From NCBI RefSeq assembly GCF_031846385.1, contig NZ_JAVRHV010000001.1:992001-1056000 (forward strand): a stretch of 64,000 nt of DNA, given 5' to 3'. This document shows, in pieces, positions 8,932-17,362 of this stretch. The notes below the pieces were generated by a model that saw only the letters and a program-made list of their open reading frames with translations, did no database searches and was not told the origin of the DNA. Each line of letters begins with the position of its first letter. Within the stretch, counting starts at the first letter, position 1. Source of the stretch: Urechidicola vernalis (GTDB taxonomy: Bacteria > Bacteroidota > Bacteroidia > Flavobacteriales > Flavobacteriaceae). Made by a program: the position numbers and the translations under genes.

Positions 8932-10086
8932 ATGAAAAAAATACTATTCCTTATTTGCATTTGTATAACTTCCATTATTCAAGGACAAAACACCATTACA
9001 ACACATTTAGATTCTTATGAATTAGAAGAACAACGAGAAATAAAAATATATGTACCACCATCTTATGAAATAGACTCTACAAGATATTACCCCTTAACTA
9101 TAGTATTTGACGCTGATTATATGTTTGATGTAGTTGTTGGCAACTCAATTTTATTTGCAAAAAAAGACAAAGCTCCAGAACAAATCGTAGTAGGAATTTC
9201 TCAGCCAGGTGACATAAGGTATCACGATTGTGCCTATGATAAACTGACAAGTTACCCTACAGGAAGAAGTGAATTTTTTTATAGGTTTGTACGTTCTGAA
9301 TTAGCCAATTTTATGGAGCAAAACTATAGGATTTCTCCCTTTAAAACTATTGTTGGAAATACTATCACCGCAAATTTTGCAAATTATTTCTTTATCGAAG
9401 ACGACCCTGATTTTAACGCATTTATTAGCATAAACCCTTATTTTGCGACTGATATGCCAACGCTTTTAGATGCGAATATCGCACAAATTAAGAACAATAA
9501 TTATTACTATTATTTAAGTACTGGAGACTATAATTCTGAAAAGCGAAATACCGTTATCGAATCTGCTAACGCTGCACTTTCATCTAAAAACAATCCTAAA
9601 TTTAATTACAAATTTGACAATCTAGCAGGGGCTACATTAACCTCATCTATTGGCCAATCTATACCAAGTGCTATGGCTTTCATTTTTGAAATGTATTCTT
9701 CAATATCAAAAAAAGAATTTGATGAAAGAATTAAAAACTTAAGTCCTCCAGATGCAATTGCGTATTTAGAAAACAAATATGTAGACATTGAATATTTATT
9801 CGGTACAAATTTAAAAATGAGAGAAAAAGACATTTATGCTATAGAATCTATTGTTATAGATAAAGAGAATGGAGAATATTTGCGTGACTTTGGAGAAATG
9901 ATTTATAAATTATTTCCAGAATCCCATTTAGGCGATTATTATATTGGTTTGGATTTTGAATTTAGAGGACGATACAAGCAAGCACTACAAGCCTACAAAG
10001 AAGGTTATATGAAAATTACAAGTGGTATTGAAGATGCCGACAATTTTTATAAAAATGTAGAACGTGTTGTCGGTAAAATGAAATAA
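8932..10086 (+). CDS. Exported esterase-D-like alpha/beta hydrolase lacking the nucleophile serine
   Basis: 384 residues with a signal peptide (MKKILFLICICITSIIQGQ). Residues ~20-270 follow the putative esterase (esterase D/Fes-like) fold: REIKIYVPPSYEIDS, YYPLTIVFDADYMF and QIVVGISQPGD. At the expected GxSxG elbow the sequence is GNTIT (residues 142-146), with Thr 144 where serine normally sits. The C-terminal ~100 residues are helical and TPR-like (FRGRYKQALQAYKEGYMK). It is probably periplasmic and cotranscribed with the metallophosphoesterase gene 10 bp upstream. It may be a non-catalytic binding protein or use threonine; no substrate can be named. Confidence 0.8.
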   Translation: MKKILFLICICITSIIQGQNTITTHLDSYELEEQREIKIYVPPSYEIDSTRYYPLTIVFDADYMFDVVVGNSILFAKKDKAPEQIVVGISQPGDIRYHDCAYDKLTSYPTGRSEFFYRFVRSELANFMEQNYRISPFKTIVGNTITANFANYFFIEDDPDFNAFISINPYFATDMPTLLDANIAQIKNNNYYYYLSTGDYNSEKRNTVIESANAALSSKNNPKFNYKFDNLAGATLTSSIGQSIPSAMAFIFEMYSSISKKEFDERIKNLSPPDAIAYLENKYVDIEYLFGTNLKMREKDIYAIESIVIDKENGEYLRDFGEMIYKLFPESHLGDYYIGLDFEFRGRYKQALQAYKEGYMKITSGIEDADNFYKNVERVVGKMK

Positions 10087-10143
10087 ACCAATTAATTATC
10101 AAATTCTATTTAATATTTTAGCAAAAATTAAAATAACTACTTC

Positions 10144-11310
10144 ATGAATAAATTTTTAACATTAGCGCTAACTTTTGCATGTGCATTTACATTTGCTCAG
10201 GACATAAATACTCCTAATCAAATAAATATTCTTCCTACAGAATCAAAGTATCAATTCAAAACAATTGTTGATATTGAAGCTTCTGATGTAAAGAGTCAAG
10301 GAAGAACAGGTACTTGCTGGAGTTTTTCAGCAACCTCTTTTATAGAGTCAGAAATTTATAGAAATTCTGGTGAACTGATTGATATTTCAGAAATTTACAA
10401 CGTACGTGCTACCTATTCTAAAAAAGCCTGGAATTATGTAATGCGCCAAGGAAAAGCACAATTTAGCGAAGGTGGCTTAGCGCATGATGTAATGAACTCT
10501 ATAAAAACGGATGGTTTAGTTCCAGAAAGTGCGTATTCAGGATTATTAAATGGAGAGATAAAGCATGACCATTCTACAATTGTTCCTGAATTAAAGGTTG
10601 TATTAGATGCATATATTAAAGATGGTGACAAATCCGAACATCCGAATTGGAAAAGGGACACAGAACAAATTTTAGATGAAAAATTAGGTGCAAAACCAGA
10701 AGAGTTCACTTATCAAGGAAAAGTTTATACACCAAAGGAGTTTTTAGAACTAACAGGAATTAACCCAAAAGATTATGTAACCATTACTTCTTTTAAGCAC
10801 GCTCCATATTATGATAGTTTTGTATTAAACATTCCAGATAATTTCTCAAATGGTAGTTTTTACAATGTTCCCTTAGAAGAGTTTAATACAATTACGAAAG
10901 ACATCCTTAACAAAGGGTATACTATAGAATGGGATGGTGATGTTTCAGAAAAGACATTTTCTTCTAAATATGGTGTTGCCGTTAGCCCAAAAGACGAAAG
11001 CAATAATAAAAAAGCGCTAACCGAAATTGTGCCTGAATTAGAAATTACACCTGAATTACGCCAACAAGAATTTAACAATTACAATACTACCGACGATCAT
11101 TTAATGCATATTATTGGTTTGGTTGAAGACCAAAAAGGTAATTTATATTATAAAATTAAAAATTCTTGGGGTAACGGAGAAAATAGTGAAAGAGTGAATA
11201 ATGGAGGTTATGTCTATATGAGTGAAGCCTTTTTTAAATTAAAATCGGTTTCTATTATGGTGCATAAAAATGCACTACCGCAAGATTTAAAAGAAAAGTT
11301 AGCCATTTAA
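10144..11310 (+). CDS. Exported C1-family (papain/bleomycin hydrolase-like) cysteine peptidase
   Basis: 388 residues with a signal peptide (MNKFLTLALTFACAFTFAQ). The C1B/aminopeptidase C core is visible: SQGRTGTCWSFSATSF with the catalytic cysteine near residue 58, DDHLMHIIGLVED with the histidine near 321, and KIKNSWGNG with the asparagine near 340. The large insertion between Cys and His is typical of the bleomycin hydrolase group. In Bacteroidota such secreted forms probably trim peptides in the periplasm. The stop codon interlocks with that of the convergent CvfB-like gene in one TTAA (11307-11310). Confidence 0.93.
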   Translation: MNKFLTLALTFACAFTFAQDINTPNQINILPTESKYQFKTIVDIEASDVKSQGRTGTCWSFSATSFIESEIYRNSGELIDISEIYNVRATYSKKAWNYVMRQGKAQFSEGGLAHDVMNSIKTDGLVPESAYSGLLNGEIKHDHSTIVPELKVVLDAYIKDGDKSEHPNWKRDTEQILDEKLGAKPEEFTYQGKVYTPKEFLELTGINPKDYVTITSFKHAPYYDSFVLNIPDNFSNGSFYNVPLEEFNTITKDILNKGYTIEWDGDVSEKTFSSKYGVAVSPKDESNNKKALTEIVPELEITPELRQQEFNNYNTTDDHLMHIIGLVEDQKGNLYYKIKNSWGNGENSERVNNGGYVYMSEAFFKLKSVSIMVHKNALPQDLKEKLAI

Positions 11311-11732
11311 TAACTCAACAATCTTATACCATTATTGGGCTCTATAGCAATTAATTTATTTTTATAGAGTCCACCAATAGCACTTTTAAAAGCCTTCTTA
11401 CTCATATTTAGTCCATACTTAATATCATCAGGACTACTCTTGTCATGAAATGGCAAAAAACCTTCTTCTGTTTTTTTAAGTGCATTCAAAATTCTAATTT
11501 CATTCTCCACCAAAGTCTTTTTAAACCCGATAGGCTGAAGACTTACATCTATTGCACCATCTTCACGTACCTTTTTTATATAACCTGCTCTGGTTTCTCC
11601 CTCCTCCAACTTTTCGAACAATTCATTCTTATAAAGTAAGCCTTCTACTTCTTTATTAATTAATACGGTAAACCCCAATCTAGAAATTCTACCAATTATC
11701 AATTCTACTTTTTCTCCTACTTTATAACTCAT
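11307..11732 (-). CDS. Short CvfB-like protein: S1 RNA-binding plus winged helix
   Basis: 141 residues. Residues 1-65 form one S1-like OB fold (GEKVELIIGRISRLGFTVLI, AGYIKKVREDGAIDVSLQP) and residues 75-141 a winged helix (ALKKTEEGFLPFHDKSSPDD, KKAFKSAIGGLYKNKLIAIE). Full-length CvfB/YitL has about three S1 repeats before the winged helix, so this is a minimal version. The role is probably RNA binding and control of gene expression; nothing more can be said. It starts 5 bp after menD ends on the same strand and is likely the last gene of the menI-menF-menD run. Its stop overlaps that of the convergent C1 peptidase. Confidence 0.8.
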   Translation of the reverse strand: MSYKVGEKVELIIGRISRLGFTVLINKEVEGLLYKNELFEKLEEGETRAGYIKKVREDGAIDVSLQPIGFKKTLVENEIRILNALKKTEEGFLPFHDKSSPDDIKYGLNMSKKAFKSAIGGLYKNKLIAIEPNNGIRLLSY

Positions 11733-11737
11733 AACTT

Positions 11738-13393
11738 TTATTTTAATGATTTAAAATACGACTTTAAAATTAAGTCGTTTAATTGGCTCGGTGTACAAAC
11801 CTCCAATATTTTTGGGTGCTCAGACCCCTTATAAAACTGTTCTAAAGATTTTTCTAATCCTATTACATCTTCCACTTTTTCATATTCAAATCCAAACATT
11901 TTTGCCAAATAACTTGCATCTAATCCATGAGGTGTTTCAAAATATGACAAGGCATTAGTTTCTTTAGGTCCGGGTATAAATTTAAATATACCTCCTCCAT
12001 CATTATTGATGATAATAACCCTAAAATCTGATCGTATATCGTTATTCCATAAAGCATTGCTATCATATAGAAAACTTATATCACCTGTAACAAATACTGT
12101 CGACTCTTTATGAATTAATGATGCTCCAATAGCAGTGCTTGTACTTCCATCTATACCGCTAGTTCCTCTATTGCAAAATACTTTTAAAGAAGGATCTAAA
12201 TCGAACAACTGCGTATATCTAATAATAGAACTATTACTTAATTGTAATTGTGCATTTTTTGGAATTGATTTTAGAACTGTTTCGAATACTTTTAAATCTG
12301 AAAACTCACATTCATCTATAAACTCCTTATGCTTTTCTATTCTTTCTCTTTTAATATTTAGCCATAGTCTCTGATAATTACTCTGAACATTTTGAGTTAA
12401 AAAGAAAAACTGGCTAAAAAACAATTGTGGAGAAATACCAAAATGTTTCGTTAAACTGAAATAGGTGTCGAACGCTTTTTTAGAATCGACATGCCAATGG
12501 TGTTTCGGTTTATGATTTCTAAGAAACTGTTTTACTTTTTTAGAAACAACCATTCCTCCAAAAGTTAATAATATTTCTGGTTTTAAATCCTCTAAATCTT
12601 CACTATTTAAAGGAAAGATTGCTCTATCTATTCCGTTTATATACTGTGAATTAACCAAATTTGAAGTTGTTTCTGTTAATACAATAACCGACTCATCCTC
12701 TATTATTTTGTTTAATTGAATTTGCAATAATTCATCTGGAAAAGAAGTTCCTACCAAAACCATTTTCTTTGCAGAACCATTCCAAATATCTGCATATTTC
12801 TGAAGTTCATCAACGTCTAACGGTGTTTCTTCAATTCTTAATTTCGCTTTATCTAAAACTTTTATAGTATTGGTTAATTCATACAAAGGTTCATCAAATG
12901 GAACATTGATATGGATCGGGCCATTTTCTAATATACATTGTTGCAATACCTTTACTAGGAGGTCTTTATTTTTTTCAAAATTCTCTTCAAGATTAGCACT
13001 ACCTACTATATGATTGCTAAACACATTTTCTTGTCGCAACGTTTGGCCATCACCAATATCAATTAAATGATTTGGTCTGTCTGCTGAAATTACGACAAGT
13101 GGAATATCACTATAAAAGGCCTCTGCTATCGCAGGATAATAATTCAACAATGCCGATCCAGAAGTACAAACAAGGGCCACCGGTTTTCTTAATTGCTGTG
13201 CTAAACCTAAGGCAAAAAATGCTGCAGCACGCTCATCAACAATACTAAAAGTTTTAACCTCTTTATAATTTGCAAAACCAATTGTTAACGGGGCATTTCT
13301 AGAACCTGGTGATATTATGACATGTGCAATATCATGTGCCACACAAGAAGCTATTACAAGTTGCGCTAAATCGTTTTTAGGGTATTGTGGCAT
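11738..13393 (-). CDS. menD: 2-succinyl-5-enolpyruvyl-6-hydroxy-3-cyclohexene-1-carboxylate synthase
   Basis: 551 residues, a thiamine-diphosphate enzyme that joins isochorismate and 2-oxoglutarate, the first committed step to menaquinone. Visible are ISPGSRNAPLTIGF, DERAAAFFALGLAQ with the glutamate that activates ThDP, CTSGSALLNYYPAIAEA, SADRPNHLIDIGDGQT, and the ThDP/Mg motif GDISFLYDSNALWNN near residues 440-455. Length fits MenD. Start at ATG 13393. menF begins 62 bp upstream and the CvfB-like gene follows 5 bp downstream. Confidence 0.97.
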   Translation of the reverse strand: MPQYPKNDLAQLVIASCVAHDIAHVIISPGSRNAPLTIGFANYKEVKTFSIVDERAAAFFALGLAQQLRKPVALVCTSGSALLNYYPAIAEAFYSDIPLVVISADRPNHLIDIGDGQTLRQENVFSNHIVGSANLEENFEKNKDLLVKVLQQCILENGPIHINVPFDEPLYELTNTIKVLDKAKLRIEETPLDVDELQKYADIWNGSAKKMVLVGTSFPDELLQIQLNKIIEDESVIVLTETTSNLVNSQYINGIDRAIFPLNSEDLEDLKPEILLTFGGMVVSKKVKQFLRNHKPKHHWHVDSKKAFDTYFSLTKHFGISPQLFFSQFFFLTQNVQSNYQRLWLNIKRERIEKHKEFIDECEFSDLKVFETVLKSIPKNAQLQLSNSSIIRYTQLFDLDPSLKVFCNRGTSGIDGSTSTAIGASLIHKESTVFVTGDISFLYDSNALWNNDIRSDFRVIIINNDGGGIFKFIPGPKETNALSYFETPHGLDASYLAKMFGFEYEKVEDVIGLEKSLEQFYKGSEHPKILEVCTPSQLNDLILKSYFKSLK

Positions 13394-13455
13394 TCTGAAT
13401 TATTATGAATGGGCAAAGGTACGCAATTTCAAAATTGAAAATAGGAAAGAACTAA

Positions 13456-14493
13456 TTATAATACATTACGCATTACTTTGGCCTTGGCCACAGTTTCTAA
13501 CCATTCTTTTTCTGAGTCGGAATCCTTTGTAACTCCTCCTCCAACAAAAATTGAGACCTTAGTCCCTTCAACTTTCATACATCGGAGATTAACGTATAAA
13601 TCGGAAGTCCCAGGACGTAATTCTCCCAAAAATCCAGTATAGAATTCGCGATTAAAATTTTCATTATTTAAAATAAAATCTTTGGCCAATTCTTTTGGCA
13701 ACCCACAAGTTGCTGGCGTTGGATGCAATCGATTTATTAAGGCTTCTAAACCTTCGGAATCTTTAGAAATCTCTCCTTCGATATCTGCTCTAAGGTGCAA
13801 TAAACTACCCGCTTTAACCGTATAGGTTTTAGAAACTTCAATATTAAAATCGTTTATTTTATCCGAAATATAATCTACAACAAACTGGTGCTCTTCCCGC
13901 TCTTTTGTTCCCCAAGAAACTTCCAATGTATTTGTATATTCTTGGGTAGCTGCGAGCGCCATCACATCAAATTTATTATTTTTTAGCGCAATCAATCTCT
14001 CTGGAGTGGCTCCCATCCAAATATTGGAATTAGGATGATACCATAGATAAACAAAGGCGTTTGGGTATCTAGCACACATTTTTTGGAAAGTTATAAAAGG
14101 ATCTAAATCTCCAACCTCTTTTTGTTCTTTTCTTGCTAGTACAACTTTTCTTAAATCTGAGCCCTTTATCGAATCAATACCCTTTCTTACCAAATTTACA
14201 TGATACTCTCTTTCTGAAACAATGGTCTCTTCAACAATTTGTTTTTTCGATATTTCAAGATTAGTTTCCGTATCAAAAACTTCTTTCTTTGCATTTTGTA
14301 ATAAAATACTTAAAGATTCATGCTCATTATTAAAAGGAGCAAATACAAAGCGAGGTGCATCCAATTCAAACGAACCTTCATTCTCTGGTTCTTTTTGGAA
14401 ATATCCTATCCCTTTAGAATGCTCTCCTTTTCTGAACACCACAAAAGGAAGTTCTTTTTTTAGATTCTCATCAATAAAATTTGAAATTGACAT
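13456..14493 (-). CDS. menF: Isochorismate synthase
   Basis: 345 residues of the chorismate-binding (anthranilate synthase I-like) fold, converting chorismate to isochorismate for menaquinone. Motifs: GSDLRKVVLARKE, WMGATPERLI, MALAATQEY, HLRADIEGEI, LHPTPATCGLPKELA and FYTGFLGELRPG, plus the C-terminal FVGGGVTKDSDSEKEW with its metal-binding glutamate. The N-terminal region is short compared with E. coli MenF, as usual in Bacteroidota. The ATG overlaps the stop of the upstream alpha/beta hydrolase by one base (TAATG), implying translational coupling. An entC-type role in siderophore synthesis is unlikely because menD follows. Confidence 0.95.
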   Translation of the reverse strand: MSISNFIDENLKKELPFVVFRKGEHSKGIGYFQKEPENEGSFELDAPRFVFAPFNNEHESLSILLQNAKKEVFDTETNLEISKKQIVEETIVSEREYHVNLVRKGIDSIKGSDLRKVVLARKEQKEVGDLDPFITFQKMCARYPNAFVYLWYHPNSNIWMGATPERLIALKNNKFDVMALAATQEYTNTLEVSWGTKEREEHQFVVDYISDKINDFNIEVSKTYTVKAGSLLHLRADIEGEISKDSEGLEALINRLHPTPATCGLPKELAKDFILNNENFNREFYTGFLGELRPGTSDLYVNLRCMKVEGTKVSIFVGGGVTKDSDSEKEWLETVAKAKVMRNVL

Positions 14494-15353
14494 TATGCTT
14501 CTATACTTTTTAACAATTCTTCCTTCACCTCTTCAAATCTCGACCAAATTAAATCATGACTTGCGCCTTTTAAGGTTTTCAATTCAAATTGATCTTTAGG
14601 AAAAATTTGCTGTAATTCTAAAGCGTTTTCATATGGTACAATCCAATCTTTATCGCCGTGAATTGTTTTAATCTTTGATGGATTTGCACCCCAATTTTGT
14701 TCCATAGACCTCAAATCGCTGGCGTGGCCTAACTTTTCCTTAGACGCCGTTTGCAACATTTCTGGAACTAACCATTTTGTAGCTCGCCATTTATAAAAAC
14801 TTAAAAACCAAAACATCGGCTCTACTTCAGCTATAACAGCAGGAGCGCATAAAATTACTTCCTTATACTCACTTTTAACACCTAATGCAATTGGGCCTCC
14901 GTAGGAATAACCAACAATTATAGTTTTAGATGCAGACAATTCACTAATTAATTGCTCTAAAATTTGGACCTCACTTCGTATTGGTAATAATTCGTCATTG
15001 CTGCCGAAATTATATCCTACCCTATCATAAGTAATTAAATTTGCCTTTTTGGAGAGTTCTGTATCTTGTAAATATTTTTTAAAATCCATGCCTGAGCCTG
15101 GGCTACCGTGCACTAACACGACAGTTGGTTTAAGCGTATCAATTTCAAATTGAGATGCTAAAATTCGAATTGTTTTCCCGTCAATATCCTTATTACTAAT
15201 ATAAACTTCTTTCGAAGACTCTTTAAAATCAAATGAAATTTCTTCACTGGACTTAGGCTGAAAAAAATTATGAATCAATATCAAAAAGACAGTCAACAGT
15301 ACAATAATTATTGCACTTACAACTTTAAATAATTTCATTAAGAATGGACGCAT
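14493..15353 (-). CDS. Membrane-anchored alpha/beta hydrolase in the menaquinone run
   Basis: 286 residues. One N-terminal hydrophobic helix (LFKVVSAIIIVLLTVFLILI) is followed by an alpha/beta hydrolase domain: VLVHGSPGSG (oxyanion loop), nucleophile elbow VGYSYGGP, aspartate in HGDKDWIVP and histidine in LKGASHDLIW, so the catalytic triad looks intact. It sits between the menI-like thioesterase (2 bp away) and menF (1-bp overlap). MenH (SHCHC synthase) is also an alpha/beta hydrolase, but MenH is soluble and typically near 250 residues, and this protein has a membrane or export anchor. A MenH function is therefore possible but not favoured. Start ATG 15353; ATG 15338 is an alternative. Confidence 0.82.
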   Translation of the reverse strand: MRPFLMKLFKVVSAIIIVLLTVFLILIHNFFQPKSSEEISFDFKESSKEVYISNKDIDGKTIRILASQFEIDTLKPTVVLVHGSPGSGMDFKKYLQDTELSKKANLITYDRVGYNFGSNDELLPIRSEVQILEQLISELSASKTIIVGYSYGGPIALGVKSEYKEVILCAPAVIAEVEPMFWFLSFYKWRATKWLVPEMLQTASKEKLGHASDLRSMEQNWGANPSKIKTIHGDKDWIVPYENALELQQIFPKDQFELKTLKGASHDLIWSRFEEVKEELLKSIEA

Positions 15354-15355
15354 GT

Positions 15356-15778
15356 CTATTTCTTTTTTGGCAAGACAATGGTCGTCAACTTAACTAACGA
15401 AATTAAATCTCCTTGATCATTTTCAACTTTAACTTCCCATAAATGAGTAGTTTTTCCTTTATGAATGGGTTTTGCTGTTGCCGTTACCAATCCATTCTTC
15501 ACACTTTTTAAATGATTGGCTGTAATCTCTAGCCCTTTTACATAATACTTTTCCAAATCTACAGATACATGAGATGCTAAACTCCCTACTGTTTCTGCCA
15601 AGGCAACTGTTGCTCCTCCATGTAACAAGGCATCTGGCTGATAAACTTTAGAATTTACAGGCATAGTTGCTACGACATAATCTTTACCAATCTCAACTAC
15701 TTCAATTTCTAAAGTTGTCATAAGTGTATTTTTAAACACCTGATTATTTATATGGTCTAAGGTCTTTTTTACATCCAT
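15356..15778 (-). CDS. menI: PaaI-type hotdog thioesterase, probable 1,4-dihydroxy-2-naphthoyl-CoA hydrolase
   Basis: 140 residues from ATG 15778 (MDVKKTLDHINNQ). A longer frame would start at GTG 15811, but that codon lies inside a TATTTTTG promoter box, so I prefer the ATG. The hotdog fold shows LLHGGATVALAETVGSLAS, with the glutamate used by the MenI/PaaI thioesterases, and GLEITANHLKSVKNG. Its place directly upstream of menF and menD suggests that it hydrolyses DHNA-CoA in menaquinone synthesis, but PaaI paralogs act on many aryl-CoAs, so the gene symbol is an inference from context. Confidence 0.75.
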   Translation of the reverse strand: MDVKKTLDHINNQVFKNTLMTTLEIEVVEIGKDYVVATMPVNSKVYQPDALLHGGATVALAETVGSLASHVSVDLEKYYVKGLEITANHLKSVKNGLVTATAKPIHKGKTTHLWEVKVENDQGDLISLVKLTTIVLPKKK

Positions 15779-15810
15779 TTTAAACGGGTCGTTTGTAATT
15801 AAAGTATTCA

Positions 15811-15818
15811 CAAAAATA
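15811..15818 (-). promoter_or_regulatory. -7 promoter element of the menI-menF-menD run
   Basis: On the minus strand TATTTTTG matches TAnnTTTG exactly and lies 32 bp before ATG 15778. No clear TTG is seen at the usual -33 distance. The box decides the start choice for the thioesterase. Confidence 0.5.
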
Positions 15819-15842
15819 GCATAATTAATTCTATATTATTGC

Positions 15843-15850
15843 TAATTTTG
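15843..15850 (+). promoter_or_regulatory. -7 promoter element for the pRiA4b ORF-3-like gene
   Basis: TAATTTTG matches TAnnTTTG exactly and ends 20 bp before ATG 15871. It is divergent from the menI promoter, the two boxes being 24 bp apart. No good -33 TTG was found. Confidence 0.5.
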
Positions 15851-15870
15851 CAGCATTCTAACACAGAGGT

Positions 15871-16365
15871 ATGGCAATAAAAATTAGAGCAATTTTAGAT
15901 GTAGAAAAGGATGTAATTAGAGATTTAATTATCGATGATTCTTCTAATCTTGAACTTGTTCATAAAGAGATTGCCTCGGCATTTGGCTTCAACGGTCAAG
16001 AAATGGCCTCCTTCTATTTGTCAGATAGTGAATGGAATCAAGGTGAAGAATACCCATTGTTTGATATGGGAACTTCAAAACCAATGAAAGATACTTTGAC
16101 TTCGGAAGTTTTCCAATCAAAATCTAGCCGATTAATTTATGTGTATGATTTCTTTTCAATGTGGACCTTTTTTATTGAAGTAATAGACACTAAAGCCACT
16201 ACAAAAAATGACCTTCCTTTTGTTTCATTTGCTTTTGGAGAAACGCCTGATGAAGCTCCCGAAAAAGAATTCACTGCCGAAAAGACTTGTTTAGATTTTG
16301 ACATGGATGAAGATGAAATGGATGGCTTTGGAGAATTTGAAAACTTAGACGATTACGATTTTTAA
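15871..16365 (+). CDS. Plasmid pRiA4b ORF-3-like domain protein
   Basis: 164 residues, acidic, no signal peptide. The N-terminal ~140 residues resemble the pRiA4b ORF-3 (IS1096 passenger TnpR-like) fold: IRAILDVEKDVIRDLIID, LVHKEIASAFGF, MASFYLSDSEW and LIYVYDFFSMWTFFIEVID. The C-terminus is a low-complexity acidic tail (FDMDEDEMDGFGEFENLDDY). The domain is widespread but has no established biochemical role, and nothing here suggests a mobile element. The gene stands alone between the divergent men run and the ABC transporter. Confidence 0.75.
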   Translation: MAIKIRAILDVEKDVIRDLIIDDSSNLELVHKEIASAFGFNGQEMASFYLSDSEWNQGEEYPLFDMGTSKPMKDTLTSEVFQSKSSRLIYVYDFFSMWTFFIEVIDTKATTKNDLPFVSFAFGETPDEAPEKEFTAEKTCLDFDMDEDEMDGFGEFENLDDYDF

Positions 16366-16457
16366 TCGATTTAGAGCTACACAATATAATTCTATAATTT
16401 CTGTAACATTATTGTATCTTGGTCGTTTAACATATAACAACCAAACGCAACTAATCA

Positions 16458-17360
16458 TTGGAAACAATCTTATCGCTTAAAAATCTAGACAAAAAATACG
16501 GCCCTGTTCATGCTGTTAATAATTTGTCGTTCGAAATTAAAAAAGGAAATGTTTACGGAATCTTAGGTCCTAACGGTAGTGGAAAATCTACAACTTTAGG
16601 GATTATCCTTAACGTCGTAAATCGTACTTCTGGAGAATTCAGTTGGTTCAATGGAAACCTTTCTACACATGAAGCCTTAAAAAAAGTTGGTGCAATAATA
16701 GAACGCCCAAATTTCTATCCGTACATGACAGCGGCTCAGAATTTAAAGTTAGTTTGTAAAATTAAAGGGGTTTCTCAGGACAATATCAATGAAAAATTAA
16801 AAACGGTCAATCTTTACGAACGAAGAGACAGCAAGTTCAAGACGTTTTCATTGGGAATGAAACAACGCTTGGCAATTGCCTCAGCCCTGTTAAACAATCC
16901 TGAGATTCTTATTTTGGACGAACCTACTAATGGTTTAGACCCTCAAGGAATTCATGAGATAAGACAAATCATTAAAAAAATTGCTTCGAACGGAACAACC
17001 ATCCTTTTAGCTTCGCATTTACTAGATGAAGTTGAAAAAGTATGTTCTCATGTGGTGGTTATTAGAAAAGGTGTAAAATTATACGAGGGAAGAACTGATG
17101 AAATAACCGCTTCTCACGGATTCTTAGATTTAAATACAAAGGATCAGAATGAAGCGTTAATTGCAATTTTGAACGAATTTGATGGAGTTTCATCAGTTAA
17201 AACAGAATTAGATGGAATGTTGATTGCGACTTTAAATAGAAACGTGTCCGCATCAGAAATTAACAAATTTCTATTCGACAAAAACATTGTATTAACGCAC
17301 TTGGTGAAGCGTAAGCCAAGTTTAGAGCAACAATTCCTTACCCTAACTAACGATAAATAA
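16458..17360 (+). CDS. ABC transporter ATP-binding protein
   Basis: 300 residues. Walker A is GPNGSGKST, the signature is FSLGMKQRLAIASAL and Walker B is ILILDEPTNGLDP, followed by LASHLLDEVEKVCSHVVV; the order and C-terminal extension fit the DrrA/CcmA-like type of drug, antibiotic or membrane-lipid exporters. The reading frame opens with TAA six bases before TTG 16458, with no ATG before the Walker A motif, so a TTG start is required. The permease begins 2 bp after the stop. Substrate unknown. Confidence 0.93.
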   Translation: METILSLKNLDKKYGPVHAVNNLSFEIKKGNVYGILGPNGSGKSTTLGIILNVVNRTSGEFSWFNGNLSTHEALKKVGAIIERPNFYPYMTAAQNLKLVCKIKGVSQDNINEKLKTVNLYERRDSKFKTFSLGMKQRLAIASALLNNPEILILDEPTNGLDPQGIHEIRQIIKKIASNGTTILLASHLLDEVEKVCSHVVVIRKGVKLYEGRTDEITASHGFLDLNTKDQNEALIAILNEFDGVSSVKTELDGMLIATLNRNVSASEINKFLFDKNIVLTHLVKRKPSLEQQFLTLTNDK

Positions 17361-17362
17361 TC

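Noticed and set aside
11334..11378. Long imperfect stem (GCTCTATA/TATAGAGT with ATTGG/CCAAT) inside the CvfB-like gene, possible terminator of the C1 peptidase
   Set aside because: Long loop, bulged stem and no T-run, so not listed as a terminator.
15871..16365. Transposon-related gene, from the IS1096 passenger name of the domain
   Set aside because: No transposase, inverted ends or target duplication nearby; the domain is common in chromosomes.
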